Assembly: GCA_001931905.2 (NCBI GenBank)
Contig: MSJI02000190.1
Span: 1 to 64,000, forward strand
Direction: 5' to 3'
From: Cladosporium sp. IMV 00045
Lineage: Eukaryota > Ascomycota > Dothideomycetes > Cladosporiales > Cladosporiaceae
Length of the DNA: 64,000 nucleotides
The notes under the pieces were generated by a model. The model made no database searches. It was given only the letters and a program-made list of their open reading frames with translations, and had not been told where the DNA came from. Shown piece after piece: positions 1 through 11,738 of this stretch. The stretch's first letter is position 1. The number at the start of each line of letters is the position of its first letter. The position numbers and the translations under genes are program-made.

Positions 1-436
1 CGTGGCAGTGTCGGCAGGAATACCATTGTCGGCAGTCGAAGCATTGCACCTTGACGTTTCGCTTGTAATGCATGCATCCCAGATCAGGCAGGGCGTCCTC
101 CTCTTCTACGTTTGGATTGACGTCGTCGTTGGCGTCTGTGGGGACGACGGGGAGCGGGCTGAAGGTCGGTTCGAGGTCGCCGGGGCGGAGGTTGTACGGA
201 TTGTCATTGTCAACAGGTGGTGCTAGGTTGTTTTCCTCAGGCGCTGAAGGGGTATGCGGTCGTGAGGTCGTAGGCGTGCGTGGTTTGGAGGTAGCAATGT
301 GTGAGAGATAGTCGCGGGTCATGAGCTCGTGCATGCGTCTGGCCCTCTCTTCGGTTGACAAGGCGAGTTCCTTGATTTGAAGCAATTGTTGGCGCAGCGA
401 TTGCATGCCATCGTTTTCTGGTATTGCTCCCTCCAT
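1..436 (-). CDS. CHY-type zinc-finger protein, N-terminal part (runs off the left edge)
   Basis: Read on the minus strand from the ATG at 436, the frame is open with no stop to base 1, so only the first 145 residues are in the window. The N-terminus (MEGAIPEND...) is followed by a helical segment containing LRQQLLQIKEL, then a Pro/Ser/Thr- and acid-rich linker. Near the edge comes the start of a CHY zinc finger: LGCMHYKRNVK, then C-x2-C, WY, C-x2-C-H. CHY fingers bind zinc and occur in Pirh2-type ubiquitin ligases and in Hot13-type mitochondrial proteins; which applies depends on the missing C-terminus. An in-frame TGA lies upstream of 436. A CTGAC followed by TTGGAG just upstream could be the end of an intron, so an earlier exon is possible. 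Fold assignment is fairly safe, function is not. Confidence 0.7.
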   Translation of the reverse strand, partial: MEGAIPENDGMQSLRQQLLQIKELALSTEERARRMHELMTRDYLSHIATSKPRTPTTSRPHTPSAPEENNLAPPVDNDNPYNLRPGDLEPTFSPLPVVPTDANDDVNPNVEEEDALPDLGCMHYKRNVKVQCFDCRQWYSCRHCH

Positions 437-2132
437 GATTGCGGGGAGTTTTTCGATGTAATCCCTCCCTCCAACAAGTCAGGTTGGTGATGTCCGTCTC
501 TTCCCGGCTGCCTGTGCCTAGATTGCCCGACGCCGCCTCGCAGGTGATGTAGGACAAAATGGTGTCGTCTGGACTCTTCGTTCGGATATGAGGTCTTATA
601 GAGAGCGCACAAATGAGGTGGCAGCTCACGTGTCCGGGTATTATTAGAGTTCGACTGAAAGAGAGACGGATGCAATGCAACCCCTCGTCACCGCGTGTAT
701 GACGGAAGGCTGCACACGACCAGAGAGAGGGATGATGTCCAACAGCCAAGGAGGCCCTCGTCGAGGCTTGTATAAACAAGACTTGTATAATGAAGGAAAA
801 GAAGATATATTCTGTTCAAGCGGCGAAGGGATATTGCCAAAAAAAATTTGAAATGTCAAGCAAAGAAGGATGTCTTGGGCAAGGATGGGAAGTTGCTCCG
901 GGGTTTGACATGTGACAGCGAGGCAGAGAGGACACAGACCTGTCGAGAGGCTTTGGGTGGTGGGACGAGGATGTCATTCGCCGGGCCCGTGCCAGACGGG
1001 TGGCACCATGCTAAGCGTCCTGTGCAGTCGATCATCAAACAAGAAAAAATGAGAGTTACCGAGAAAACGTGCACGTGATACCACAAAACAAGGACAGATC
1101 CAATCGATTTGTTTCCTACGCCCGTAAAGGCCGCAATGCGTGTGGGTTGGCTGTAAGGGATATTGCCCGAAGCGAAAGTGTGAGAGGGTTTTTGGACCTG
1201 AGCAATACCGTACTGCATAGATTTATGCAGCCCCTTATGTTCAACATAAGGTAGTCTTGCTAGAAGAAGACTGCTACTCTTTCATCGTATCGCACTTCAA
1301 AACCTCGAGGTTATTTTTTGAAAACAGCCAAAGTAGTACGAACACCAGAGGGAAGTAAGTTACATGGCGAGATCCTCAGTACAGCCAAAAATGCCAACGA
1401 TCACATGTCAAAAAAAGCACGTCCATTAATGCTGTGCTCCGGTGCTAGGGTTAGCATTCCCAGTCGGTGAACAAAGACCACATCGTATTTCCTGTAGAAC
1501 AGCCTCGGCTCGAACGAGTACGTGGTACGTGGGCATCCTGGTAATTGAAAGAATCACAGAGTGTGGCACGATCAAGGAGGAACGCGGAGACAAAACATAT
1601 TACAAAGAAGATTGATGAGATTTGTGAGAATTTCGGACGAGTCTTGGGCCAAAAGACACGTTTGTCGTGTCTTGATTTGTTGTGTGGGTAAGGTATATAT
1701 ACAAGGATGAAACACAGCGGACGCGCTATCATCATCATCATCATCAGTCTAAAGTTCGTCTTTACACAGCCGTCTCTTTGCTTTCTTTTTTCTTCTTCGA
1801 CGCTCTTCAGTTGATATCCAAGTCGAGGCTTGACCTCCTTCTTTTCCCTCCTACCTCATGCTTCCGTCCCGAGTGGAAACTCTGCATCCTGCATCCAAAC
1901 CAACATCTCCAAGAAAAAGAGTACTCATACATAAACCGAACTCCAACTTCCACCATCCTGTCGATCCAAAACTTCCTTCGGTCAAGAAGAAGGGGGGAAA
2001 AAAAGAAAAAAGAAACAAACATCTTCCCGCAAACTATGGGTATCATCGTTAGACAGTAACAGAAAACGAAAAAAAGAAAGAAACGAAAAGGCAGGCAGGC
2101 AGGCAGAACGATTTCCAAACCAAGCCTCCAGC
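437..2132. other. Intergenic, no gene seen
   Basis: This stretch holds the promoter side of the CHY gene and the 3' side of the RasGEF gene. Simple repeats are present: a (CAT)n run near 1729-1747 and a (CAGG)n run near 2091-2107. Open frames here are short and on both strands, with no recognisable domain. Confidence 0.6.
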
Positions 2133-5100
2133 TCAAGCAGCATTGGCATTCACATCCGCCCTGCCACCAAACGCCGCCTTCAAACCAAAAGTATTATGCT
2201 TCCAGAACAGGTCCATCCTCGAATGATCCTTCGCCACAGGCTCCGGCTTGTCCTTCTCCTCATCCGACCCCGTCTTCGAGCGCTCGACAGGCGTGACAGG
2301 CTCACTAACCGCGCCGCCGCCGCCGCCGCGGGGAATCGTCAAATGGGACGACGTCGGGATGGAAGGCCTGTGCTCGTCCCTCGGCTCCAGAATCAAACTG
2401 CGGCGGTGGAAAGCGACCTCAGCCATTTCCGCGTGCGACTTGCGCATGTGCGCCAGGTAGGCCTCGAGCCAGGCCTGCATTTCCGGCACGGGCTGCAGGC
2501 GGTGCGGGATCTGGAAGCGCTGCACTTGGCTGACGATCTTGGCCATGCGCGCGTACTTGTCGAAGTTGATGACAGGCGTGGCGGGCTCGCCTGCGCCGCT
2601 GCTGCCGGGTGCGGAGGCGGCGCCGGGGAGTTGGCGCGTCGAGGAGTTGCCGTCGTTGATGAAGGTTAGGTCTTTGCAGTAGATTCCTAGGAAGGGGAGG
2701 CAGGGCGCGGCGGCTTCTTCGACGTGCTGGCGTAGGTTGACCCAGTTCGAGGGGTAGTCGTTCATGAGGCGGAGCTCGTCGAGCTTGGCTTTGGATTTTT
2801 TGTGAACGACTTCCCAGGTGCGTCTGAGGCGCTTGATGGGCGTGTTGTCGACTGCTGATACGATTGCTACCAGACACTCGAAGTTGCGGATGTCGAGACA
2901 GCAAGAGGCAATTTTGATCCATTGTTTGATGACGAGCGCGCGCTTCTTGACTTCGGTCGGACCAAGGATGTTCTCGTTGACCATGTGGGCGAGGTCGGTG
3001 CTGAATTTCTGCATGCTCAGGACGTGGCTCGACTTGTTGTTCTTGCCCTTCGCGAAGCCGCAGCTCAGCAGCTCTTCCGATTTGATCTCGCAGTAGATGC
3101 GAGACGTCATGAGGGTAAGTTGGCGCGCGATCTCCAGAGGGTCGACATCCAAGATGCTGACTTCGGTGGGGTTTTCCAAGCCATTCTTCAGCATGTTCAG
3201 AGATGTCTTGGTGACGGAGGGATTCGGTATCGCTGAGTCTGCATCCCGTTTGGTGTCAACCATCATGGCTGATTTGCCGACTCCGGATATCAGTGGCTCG
3301 ACCACAGTGCCTCCTTCGCATGCAGCAGTGATTCTACGGGTCAGTTCCAAGAGTCTCTCAGCAGCTGATGGCAGATGAGGCTTCAACTTTTGCTGAGCAA
3401 AGTTCTTGATATCGCCAAGAGCCTCCTTATCGGCTTCAGTGTTCCAGTATGTCTCCAGCCAACCCTTGAAACACTGGCAGATGCGCAGCCTGACCGGTTT
3501 GCCAATAGCTGGGCTATCTCCAACATAGTCAAAGCGCTCAATGAGCGCCTGCGTAAGCTTGCGAGGAGTGGTGAATAATCTGAAGGTAAGATAGAATGTC
3601 GTGGCAAAGTTCAAGTCGGGCGTGGCATCGTGTGTCGTGAGCTTTTCCACAATGGCATTCAAGCTTCCTCCTGTAATCTGTCCTTGGTGGTTGAGGATCA
3701 TTTCGTGGGCGTATGTCTTTTGTAGGAGTGCCGCATCAGCATCGTTATCCGCTTCGATGTTGGCCGAAGTCATGCTGGACACGCTGCCGAAGCTGGTCAG
3801 ATGCCTAGGCTTGAGACTGTCGTTCTTACGACCATCGGGTGTAGAAGCTCTGGTTGAGACCTCCGATACGGTGCTCATCTCGGAGTCCTTGCTAAGGCTG
3901 GCTTGTGTGCTGAATGACTCGGTCACGCAAGTGCTGACGCTGTCCTTGCGCTCCGGGAAGGTAACATCGGGTGTGAAAGGGAAAGCTCCCTTTGGAGGGC
4001 CAGATTCAGCTGCGTGTGCTGACGGTGCCCTGCAGTGGTTTTGCTCATGTGCTGAAGTCGCAACGGGGCTGTTGGTCGAGACTGTGATCGCAGGAGAAGG
4101 CATTCCCAAGTCATTCATCAGAGGGTGGATTCGAGACATGCGAGTGTCGACAGGCGGCAATGGAGGCAGTGACTTGCGTTTACGAGCTTCTTCGCTCATC
4201 TCGTCTGATCCGGTGGCGCTGGTAGATACACTTACTGCTTGTGAGGGGTTAGACTTGTGAGCAGGAGCAGGCCTTTCAGGTTGCTCCTCGCCCATTGGTG
4301 GTTCTGGCAGCTGGAAGTCACCCGTCTGCTCGAGGCGTCGTCGTGTTTGAGCAACACATTCGCCTACTGCGCGGATCAAGCTTGTACCAACAGAGACTAA
4401 GCGGTTAGCTTGGTCGGGCATGATGACAGCGTCATCATCGGGGAGGTCCGAAAATGTAAAGACTTCCTTTGTCGACTGCACAAGCTCGTGGAGGACTTCT
4501 AGTAGTGACTCCTTGGCATAATCGATCGCGGTGGAGCGCTCTGCACTGGATGCGTTGACCTGATCCATTACCGCTAACATTCTCTGGCATACGGATGTCA
4601 GGCATTGCGTAGTGTCCAACAACTCTGAATGCGATCGTGATTGAAGATGGTTGCCCAAGAACTTTCCAATATGGCTTATGCAAAGATCATGTGCTTGCGA
4701 CAATTGCTCGGATGCGGTGTTGCCAGAACGGCGCTCCTCGCGAATAAGAGACAGACGATGTGAAGTTCCACTGGGCCGCGGCGAATGAATTGTCGATTTC
4801 CGTCGTCGGCTTACCGCTGCCTTGATTGCATTCACTTCTTGCTCAATTTGACCCTCGTCGTCGGAGAGGATGTCGCCGCCGTAGTTGCTTTGCTGACTGT
4901 GTTGAGGCGATTGAAGGGCGTTCGTCACGTCGGTTCCAAAGTAAAGATCCAATGGAGACATCATAGTGGTCTCTGTCTTTGAGCTGCGACGGCTGCCGGT
5001 CCCTGTCATAGCCTCCTGGGTCCATGCATCCACAAAGCGAACAGCGCGTGTTACGACTCTGAAGGCTTTGGTGATCAGTTCGTCAAGGACGAAGCTGATG

Positions 5101-5825
5101 ATCTCTCCGGCGTAGGGCTTGCTAGCCTCCTCTTGCAACTCCTTGGCTTTTTGGACCATCGACGAAAGATCCGCCAACAATCCTTTACGCATCCGTCGAA
5201 TTCCAACGTTCTGCTGCACAAGCGAGGAGTCCCTGTGCAGGCAGCTGGCATGTTCCAGCAGATACCGAACGCCAGCAATCAATCCTCTAATGTAGTCCTG
5301 TCGCATGAAAGTCTTGAAGCTCGCCGACTCACTCTCCTCCAGCAAGTCCCAGAATTGCGTCATGGCGTTCAAGAGGTTGCGGATGTAGGGGTGGTCGTAC
5401 GGTTCGCAGTAGTTGGTCGGTACCCAGCCTCGGTGGCCTGACGAGAAGAGTGTTCCGTCGGCCCAGCCATTTTCGTGAATTGAATGCACAAGGACGAGGT
5501 CGCCTTGCTTGATTGCAACTGTAATTGAATCTTCGTCTCCGTTTGTTGTGGGATCGGTCGTGGGATCGAATGCGTGCAGGACACGCAGGTAGTTGTGAAA
5601 CAAAGGCTCTGGTGTACGTGATCGCTCATAGTTGAGTTCCGGGTGGTGCAATTCTGGGCTGATCGGTGTCTCTGGTGGTGTCATCTGACGTTGGCTAGGC
5701 TCCGCATCTTTGAATTGTAGCGAAGTGAGTGGTGCTGGTCGATGAGAAGTGTCCCTTGACGCAGCCATTCCCTTGTGCATCGAGTGTGGGTTCCGCGACC
5801 ACATGGTGGGGTTGTAGCCTTCCAT
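2133..5825 (-). CDS. Cdc25-type Ras guanine-nucleotide exchange factor with SH3 domain
   Basis: A single exon of 1230 residues. An SH3 domain lies at about residues 80-143 (ALYDF-like LRVLHAFDP, then GWADG and GWVPTNYCEPY). A long Ser/Pro-rich and helical middle follows, then a RasGEF-N module around residues 690-830 (GGSLNAIVEKLT, FATTFYLTFRLF). The catalytic CDC25 domain is at about 892-1135 (LDVDPLEIARQLTLM, then VIKQWIKIA, then NDYPSNWVNLRQHV, PCLPFLGIYCKDLTFI). Such proteins load Ras with GTP at membranes and feed the cAMP/PKA and MAPK routes in fungi. The order SH3, RasGEF-N, RasGEF and the length match fungal Cdc25/Ste6 proteins. The C-terminal tail is Gly/Ser-rich. The start at 5825 is the first ATG of the frame. 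A good donor-like GTAAGT on the minus strand near 6090 suggests a possible 5' UTR intron. Confidence 0.93.
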   Translation of the reverse strand: MEGYNPTMWSRNPHSMHKGMAASRDTSHRPAPLTSLQFKDAEPSQRQMTPPETPISPELHHPELNYERSRTPEPLFHNYLRVLHAFDPTTDPTTNGDEDSITVAIKQGDLVLVHSIHENGWADGTLFSSGHRGWVPTNYCEPYDHPYIRNLLNAMTQFWDLLEESESASFKTFMRQDYIRGLIAGVRYLLEHASCLHRDSSLVQQNVGIRRMRKGLLADLSSMVQKAKELQEEASKPYAGEIISFVLDELITKAFRVVTRAVRFVDAWTQEAMTGTGSRRSSKTETTMMSPLDLYFGTDVTNALQSPQHSQQSNYGGDILSDDEGQIEQEVNAIKAAVSRRRKSTIHSPRPSGTSHRLSLIREERRSGNTASEQLSQAHDLCISHIGKFLGNHLQSRSHSELLDTTQCLTSVCQRMLAVMDQVNASSAERSTAIDYAKESLLEVLHELVQSTKEVFTFSDLPDDDAVIMPDQANRLVSVGTSLIRAVGECVAQTRRRLEQTGDFQLPEPPMGEEQPERPAPAHKSNPSQAVSVSTSATGSDEMSEEARKRKSLPPLPPVDTRMSRIHPLMNDLGMPSPAITVSTNSPVATSAHEQNHCRAPSAHAAESGPPKGAFPFTPDVTFPERKDSVSTCVTESFSTQASLSKDSEMSTVSEVSTRASTPDGRKNDSLKPRHLTSFGSVSSMTSANIEADNDADAALLQKTYAHEMILNHQGQITGGSLNAIVEKLTTHDATPDLNFATTFYLTFRLFTTPRKLTQALIERFDYVGDSPAIGKPVRLRICQCFKGWLETYWNTEADKEALGDIKNFAQQKLKPHLPSAAERLLELTRRITAACEGGTVVEPLISGVGKSAMMVDTKRDADSAIPNPSVTKTSLNMLKNGLENPTEVSILDVDPLEIARQLTLMTSRIYCEIKSEELLSCGFAKGKNNKSSHVLSMQKFSTDLAHMVNENILGPTEVKKRALVIKQWIKIASCCLDIRNFECLVAIVSAVDNTPIKRLRRTWEVVHKKSKAKLDELRLMNDYPSNWVNLRQHVEEAAAPCLPFLGIYCKDLTFINDGNSSTRQLPGAASAPGSSGAGEPATPVINFDKYARMAKIVSQVQRFQIPHRLQPVPEMQAWLEAYLAHMRKSHAEMAEVAFHRRSLILEPRDEHRPSIPTSSHLTIPRGGGGGAVSEPVTPVERSKTGSDEEKDKPEPVAKDHSRMDLFWKHNTFGLKAAFGGRADVNANAA

Positions 5826-8800
5826 GATGATGTATCTAGGGTATGCAGCCCAGTCTCAGGCGTCTAGCGTCCACCGGTGTTTTACAAATGGTCCATGTGG
5901 AGTTTCGTGAGGTGACAGACGGTGGTTCGGCTCGACGTGCCTCGCTAGTTCCAGTGAGGGTCTGCAAAGGGCTGGGCCATCAGCGTGTTTTCCTGTATAG
6001 CGTCCCGTCTAGCCGGAGGCCGGAGGAATGTAATGTACATGTATGTAGGCACTCGATCGAGCCCAACGTCACGCGGATTTCGATGGCGTGGACTTACACT
6101 GGCTTGCAATGAGCCTTCTCTTCGGCGATCGTCGTCAACTTCCTTTGGTGACGAGAGTTGTTTGTTTGTCAAGCAAGGACCAGAGGTGGAGGTGGTTGCC
6201 CAATGGCTCGAAAGGTGGTGTTGGCAGGCGTGAATCGGTGAAGCCGGCGCCGCGGCAAGTAATGATAGTGAACGTGGGTAAGTGAGCGATGGGAAGGTCT
6301 CGTAATTAACAGGTGAAAGTGCGGTAACGGTACACTTTAGGTTGTGCTGGTCGAATGAGCGAGTGATGTTGGAAGAGTGAGTGAGTGGCGGTGGTGAGGG
6401 CGTGAGAGCGAGAGTCGCAAACAAGCAAGCAAGCAAGCAAGGGTCGCGCGAGGAGTGAGTGTCCGTCGTTCCTTCCTTCCTTCGATCCTAGTGTCCCTCC
6501 TGCCGAACGTGGAAATCGAGTAAGTGAAAAGAAAGGCGAGTGTGTGTGGATGCGCCGTTGACTGCAGCGCATGTAAGGTTTGGGAGGTTTCGGAGGGAGA
6601 GCTCCCCTTGCTCAGACACTCTGGGTCGGGTTACCGGTGGGCAGTTCGAGATGAGCCAGCAGCGAGACAAGATGTGACATGACATGCCATGACATATAGG
6701 GAGGCAAGCGTGCGATAATATTATTGCAGTCCCTACCTCCGTAAGTGCCTGCAAATATGCCAGGTCCCAGCTAGACTAACTCTGTACGTAGGTTGCTTCG
6801 GCGCGTGCTCCATGGCCTCCATCGCACCGAATGTGCACATCCTCCACGTGCCGGCACACATCCCCAATCCTCACTCGACGACCCATGCTCTTCCACTCCG
6901 GCTGCGCGCTCAGATGGCTCCGCCAGCGACCTATTGCCCGCTAAATCGCGCGCGATATGATGGTGTGCTAGCTAGGGGAGCGCTCGAGCAAGCGACTACT
7001 CGCGCACTGCCCAGTTCCTCTGGCCTTCGCCCTATCGCCATGACGATGAAGATGTAATAATGTCGGCGTCGATCTGCAGGGCGTCGTGCCCCCTGTTCAC
7101 GTCCCGAGCGCCCTTTCTTTATTTTCAGGGACGATGGCTTGGTGGTGGCAGGCCAAACGAACGCCTTCTCCGTCCACTTTGTGCCCCACAAGGCGCCCCT
7201 TGCCTGTTGTGGATGTGGCAGACGACGACTACTGCAGGCATGAGAGCCATGGCAGCATGGTAGTAGTCGCTCCGAACTGTCAACATCAATCTATATGATC
7301 GCTGGTATGAACCTACGTCGGTGAGGCGGTCGAGGTAGCTGAGATGCAGCCACAACGACAGCACGTTTCAACGTCCAGCCCATCTCAGTATTTGCGGTGG
7401 AGGCCATCATTTCTTTCAATCAACCATCTCACACGACACCTCTTGACGCATCACCGAATTATTTCCAGCTTCATCGCCACACACATCTGTCTTTCGGTGG
7501 AGCTTCTAGTCTTGAATTCTGAGATGCCGGCAGCCGCCGACCTCATCGAAGGACCCGTTCACGAACCCAAAGCTGCGGGTAATTTCAAACCCTAACGGAC
7601 ACGCGCATCTTGGCCTGACCACACACTCTGTGCCTCCCTCTCCGCTGGGTACGCCCTTACCATGGAGCTGGACCCCGTGCTTGTGTTTCAATATCACTCT
7701 CTGTTAACGTCTCACTTCTCTCCTGATTCCTGCGAGACAAGTGCTTCCCTTAAGATGGCGACCTGCCTCCCTCTCCATCCGCTCATCTCTTTCACCGCTC
7801 ATGCAGCGCGCTCGAAATGAAGCGCTCAACTCCTCCCAACGCGTCGGGCGACAGACGCAGTCGAGAGACCGCCGGTGGCCCCGACACTTGACGTTCGACT
7901 CGCCAAAAGGCCCGAGCACAATCTACGAATATCGCAACTCCACCCATGCGACCTTCAAAGGTAGAAATCCGGAGCAAGCGCACAAGCGGCGCTCTGAAGA
8001 TGTGCGATCACAAGCCGTTCCTCACTACCGTCGCTCGTTCGCCGTTCTAGATCATCCAGAGCAACAGCATCATCTAGACTTCACGGTCACGAAATACTCA
8101 AGATCGTCCTTTATCTGATCATCGATTCCTTTCGTATCGTTGCTGCTAGCAATTATTGGGCTTATCCGGCCCTTCCGCCTCGTCGCAAGAGAAGAAGCGA
8201 GCCAGCTAACGAGGCACAGATCGACAGCGCCGTCGCGCTGTTAAATTGCTGTTCTTCGTGGAGGCGGGTCCCTTTTCCTCACGGAAGCGATCACCGGCCT
8301 TGGCTGTGATCTCGCGTACTGGTATTTGTTTCCATCCTTCATAACTGACCGCGCGTCCAGCAGCCGCAGGCCTCGGTTCGTTATCATTGAGACAATACAT
8401 CACACGCTACGATAACCTCGTCACATCGCGTGGAAGCAACCGAATGAATTCGGTGCAAATCAATGTAACTCTCTGTGCTCTTGAGGGAAATTTGAAATTA
8501 CGCATGATTTGCACGGTTGATCTACGATGCTCCGCACACGTGGTCTTCACCAACGGGTCAGCGTTCTGCAATGGAATCCTTTGCTCAGTGCGAGAACACT
8601 TATAGATGATGCGCTGGCAGCGACCGTTGCACCGCCTTATAATCCCGGTGATGATGATATGGCCTGGACTTTCTTAGCAAAGACCACTCGAGGAATTGTC
8701 ACAGCACAATAATGCACAGAGTCACAACGAAACAGCTGGCCGGGCTTGCCTCCGCAGCACCATCAAGGTGAGAAAGTATTGAAGACTCGCACCGCACGAC

Positions 8801-10877
8801 CCAGCAAATCCCTCCCTCGAGGCTCGAGCTTTCACCAACCTGGTCGTCCTCGGAGCACTTTTTATGCACGCTCCTCCCGAAGGAGAAAGACGAGAAAGTC
8901 TCGCCTGCGGTCTTCATAATCTCAAGCTTTTGACAGTCCAATATGCGGATGCGACTCGCCCGCTGTCTTGGTATCAACATGCAGTAGTCACTTCTTATAA
9001 GTTATAGCACGTTCACACCGCATGCCATCGTCTGGTAATCTCTTCGCCGGGATGACATCCCGTACCATCCCCACGGGCGTCATGAGATCTCTCGCTCGCG
9101 CCGTCCGCTGTCTCACACGGCAGTCACAGCATAAACACACCGGGTTCACCTTGCCTCACTCCGCGTTCCGTCCGAGGAGGCGGCTCGGCGAGGAATCCAT
9201 TAGCGTTGTGCTTGATATCATAGATTCACAGACAGTCCTCAGTAGTCGAGGTAGTGAACAGTCACGGCCTTGCGAGACTACTGCTACCAATGAACCGCGC
9301 CTCCGGCTTCCTTCCGCCCGTGCAAAGAGGGTCGCGGACTGGATATGGCTCAGTTCCACAAGCGTGTGCACCGGTGGGCTGTTGACGGTGCTACCTCCTA
9401 GCAGGTGGATTGCCAGCTACACGGTTCTCGACGTTCGGCCCTTGATCTGATCTGGCCATCTCCCATCGATTCCGCCGGTCGTTTCGGAAGACAGGTTCCT
9501 GGCCAGTAGAGCAAACTGTGAGCGACGCTTGGATGGATGGCCGGTGGCGATGGATATGCATAGCGTGCCGACCGTATGGCACGCTTGGATTATTTCGGGT
9601 GCATTCACATCGACTATGTGGTAAAGCGACCGCTTCTCTAGCGGCTGGCTTGATCAAGAGACTATACTCCAGACCGCGAGTCCAGAGACTATGGAATCTC
9701 GAATACGTGAGGCCCCATCGGATTTGAAAAGGTGAAAGACCTCCTCGGTATGCGAATGATCCGTGTCATCGGGTAGAGGTCGCCGGTGTTCGCGACCACG
9801 AGGAAGGAGACCGAAGGATTTTGATAGCGCAGCTGCCGACTGTGTTTACCGGTATGCTCTCTCGGTGTCCTCGGTCGCTGTCCGCTGCCTTGGTGATGGG
9901 AATATTTGGACTCCATAATGTGATTTGCGCTACGTTTGGATGAGTAGAATTGTTCATCCAGATGAGATGCATTGGGCGTGTGCGAAGGTGGCTCGTGGCA
10001 TCTCAGGCCTGGCAGGTGGATATTTCATTCTGAAGAAACCAGACGGCCTGTTGCTAGCTGCTTGTTTCATCCTACTATTTTTCTTTTCTCACTCTTCCAC
10101 TCCGAACGCTTCTGGTGAGTTCGGGAGTTCTTCAATCTTGGTGTATTGGAAATTGCCAAAACCTACGGCGGGTAACAGCAATACCCTCTGGTGCTGGCGA
10201 TGGAACCAATTCCAAGTTTCCAGCATACCGACCAGGATGACATTCGAGCAATACATCAGCGGTGGAGCCCTATACAATCATTGCATGTATACATGTAGGA
10301 GATCAGGAGCAAGCAAATAGTCAACAGGTCTTCTCTCTTGCTGAAAGCGCACCAAACAAAACGCCGGGCGCTCGTGCCCTGCAACGATGACGAAAGTGGT
10401 GTTTCTCTCGCCCACCCAGCTCCAAGATTTTGATTCGTCCACACACCATACATGTAGCCGTGTAGGCACGCAAAACGCCAACTATGAGCTCACCTCGCCG
10501 CCCCGGGCTCTTACACTGTGGAGACTGACACAATGGCTTAAGCCTGCCCTTTCTCGCCTTTTCACGATGGCTAACTTTTTGCTCGATATACATCACCTTT
10601 CCCGGGGCGGATAGGTCACCTCCTGTGTTCGATTCACTCCTGAGCTTGCTGGAGGACGGCATGAACATGTAATGCATGAGAATCGCAAGTCTCTTTTTCT
10701 CTTTGTTTCGACCTGGTTGCTCCTACGTCACTGAGTAGCAGGCGTGTGTAAATATGATATTTTTATTTTTATTATTTTTCTCGTTCACACATTGGATTTG
10801 ATGGCGCTATATTCGATCTCCTCGTCATTGAGACAAGAGCAAACACGCTACTACACCCACTAACATCACCACCGACT
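5826..10877. other. 5-kb gene-poor stretch
   Basis: No recognisable protein is seen across about 5 kb. The first kilobase is probably the RasGEF leader and promoter and carries short repeats ((CAAG)n near 6420-6441, (TTCC)n near 6470-6484). A telobox-like AAACCCTAA occurs near 7586. The frame at 7801-8118 on the plus strand (105 residues from ATG 7801, basic, no known domain) is open but has no clear coding character. It could be a lineage-specific gene or chance. Confidence 0.45.
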
Positions 10878-11738
10878 ATGCCCTGGCACTGGCCCCGAAG
10901 CTCATTTCATGATGTCCAGAGCGGCGGCAACCCGCTGTCGCTGAATGTGCTGGGCGTGCACCACTCGATTGTCCAGGGGGAGGTGATCGAGCTGGTCCAT
11001 GTGCGCTTCTCGCAAACCACCGTCTCGGATCCTGTGCGGATGGACATCCTTCACAGTGGCGAATTCGCCATGCCGGAGGACCTGAAGAAACACATCTCCA
11101 CGCTGGAATCGCGAGGTCCAACTTCACTACGCCAGGTGGACGCCATCAACAAGCTCGCCGCGGCCTCCACCGTGAGCGCGATCAAGCAGTTTGCCAAACA
11201 GCAGCGCTTCAGCTTGGACGACGACATCGACTTAATTGGATCCTCAGGCTTGCTTGTCAGCAACGAAGCTGACGACCCGCCCGACGACCTTCCAGCAGAC
11301 GACAACTCCCTCACAAACAAAAACGACAACGACTCCACCGAACTCGGCGACCTCTCCATCATCGCAGCCAAAACCACCAAAACCACCATGGGCACCTTCC
11401 GCGACGCGGCCCTCGCCTCCGGCCTCCCGCCCGATTCGGTCTTGTACACTTTCGACACCGTGCTGGACGACGATTCAGTCGACGAAAACGAAGCGGACAC
11501 CATCGTCGACTGCGCCAGACGGCCTCTGAGCGTCGCGTTCGCCACTTTCGAAGGCTGCGTCGGGAGACCGCTGAGCTATTCGGACAAGGATGAGAACGAG
11601 CGCATGGCGATGGTTGGGCACGTGCAGTCGGGGGACAATTTTTTCGAGGTGCGCAGGAAGGTCGGCAATTTCTGGGGCGAGTGTCCGGGCGATGTGGTGG
11701 GGCCTACGAGGCAGGTGGTTGTGGATTGTGAGGGTTAG
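10878..11738 (+). CDS. Degenerate AnmK-like protein (anhydro-N-acetylmuramic acid kinase family, catalytic core missing)
   Basis: A 286-residue frame whose two ends resemble fungal AnmK. The N-terminus has LSLNVLGV, then a segment like the family's (PVRMDILHSGEFAMPEDLKK, then SLRQVDAINKLAA, then DDIDLIGSSG). The C-terminus has FATFEGCVGRPL, then VGHVQSGDNF. In active family members the first motif continues into a Gly/Ser-rich GTSMDGID phosphate loop; here that place reads HHSIVQGEVIE. The middle of the enzyme, with the catalytic Asp and sugar-binding GG motif, is replaced by an acidic Asp/Asn-rich linker. Family members are about 370-430 residues, so roughly a third is gone. AnmK phosphorylates 1,6-anhydro-MurNAc in bacterial wall recycling; in fungi its role is unclear. 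The frame has no internal stop, so it may be expressed as a non-enzyme. Family assignment is from memory of the motifs and is moderate. Confidence 0.5.
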   Translation: MPWHWPRSSFHDVQSGGNPLSLNVLGVHHSIVQGEVIELVHVRFSQTTVSDPVRMDILHSGEFAMPEDLKKHISTLESRGPTSLRQVDAINKLAAASTVSAIKQFAKQQRFSLDDDIDLIGSSGLLVSNEADDPPDDLPADDNSLTNKNDNDSTELGDLSIIAAKTTKTTMGTFRDAALASGLPPDSVLYTFDTVLDDDSVDENEADTIVDCARRPLSVAFATFEGCVGRPLSYSDKDENERMAMVGHVQSGDNFFEVRRKVGNFWGECPGDVVGPTRQVVVDCEG

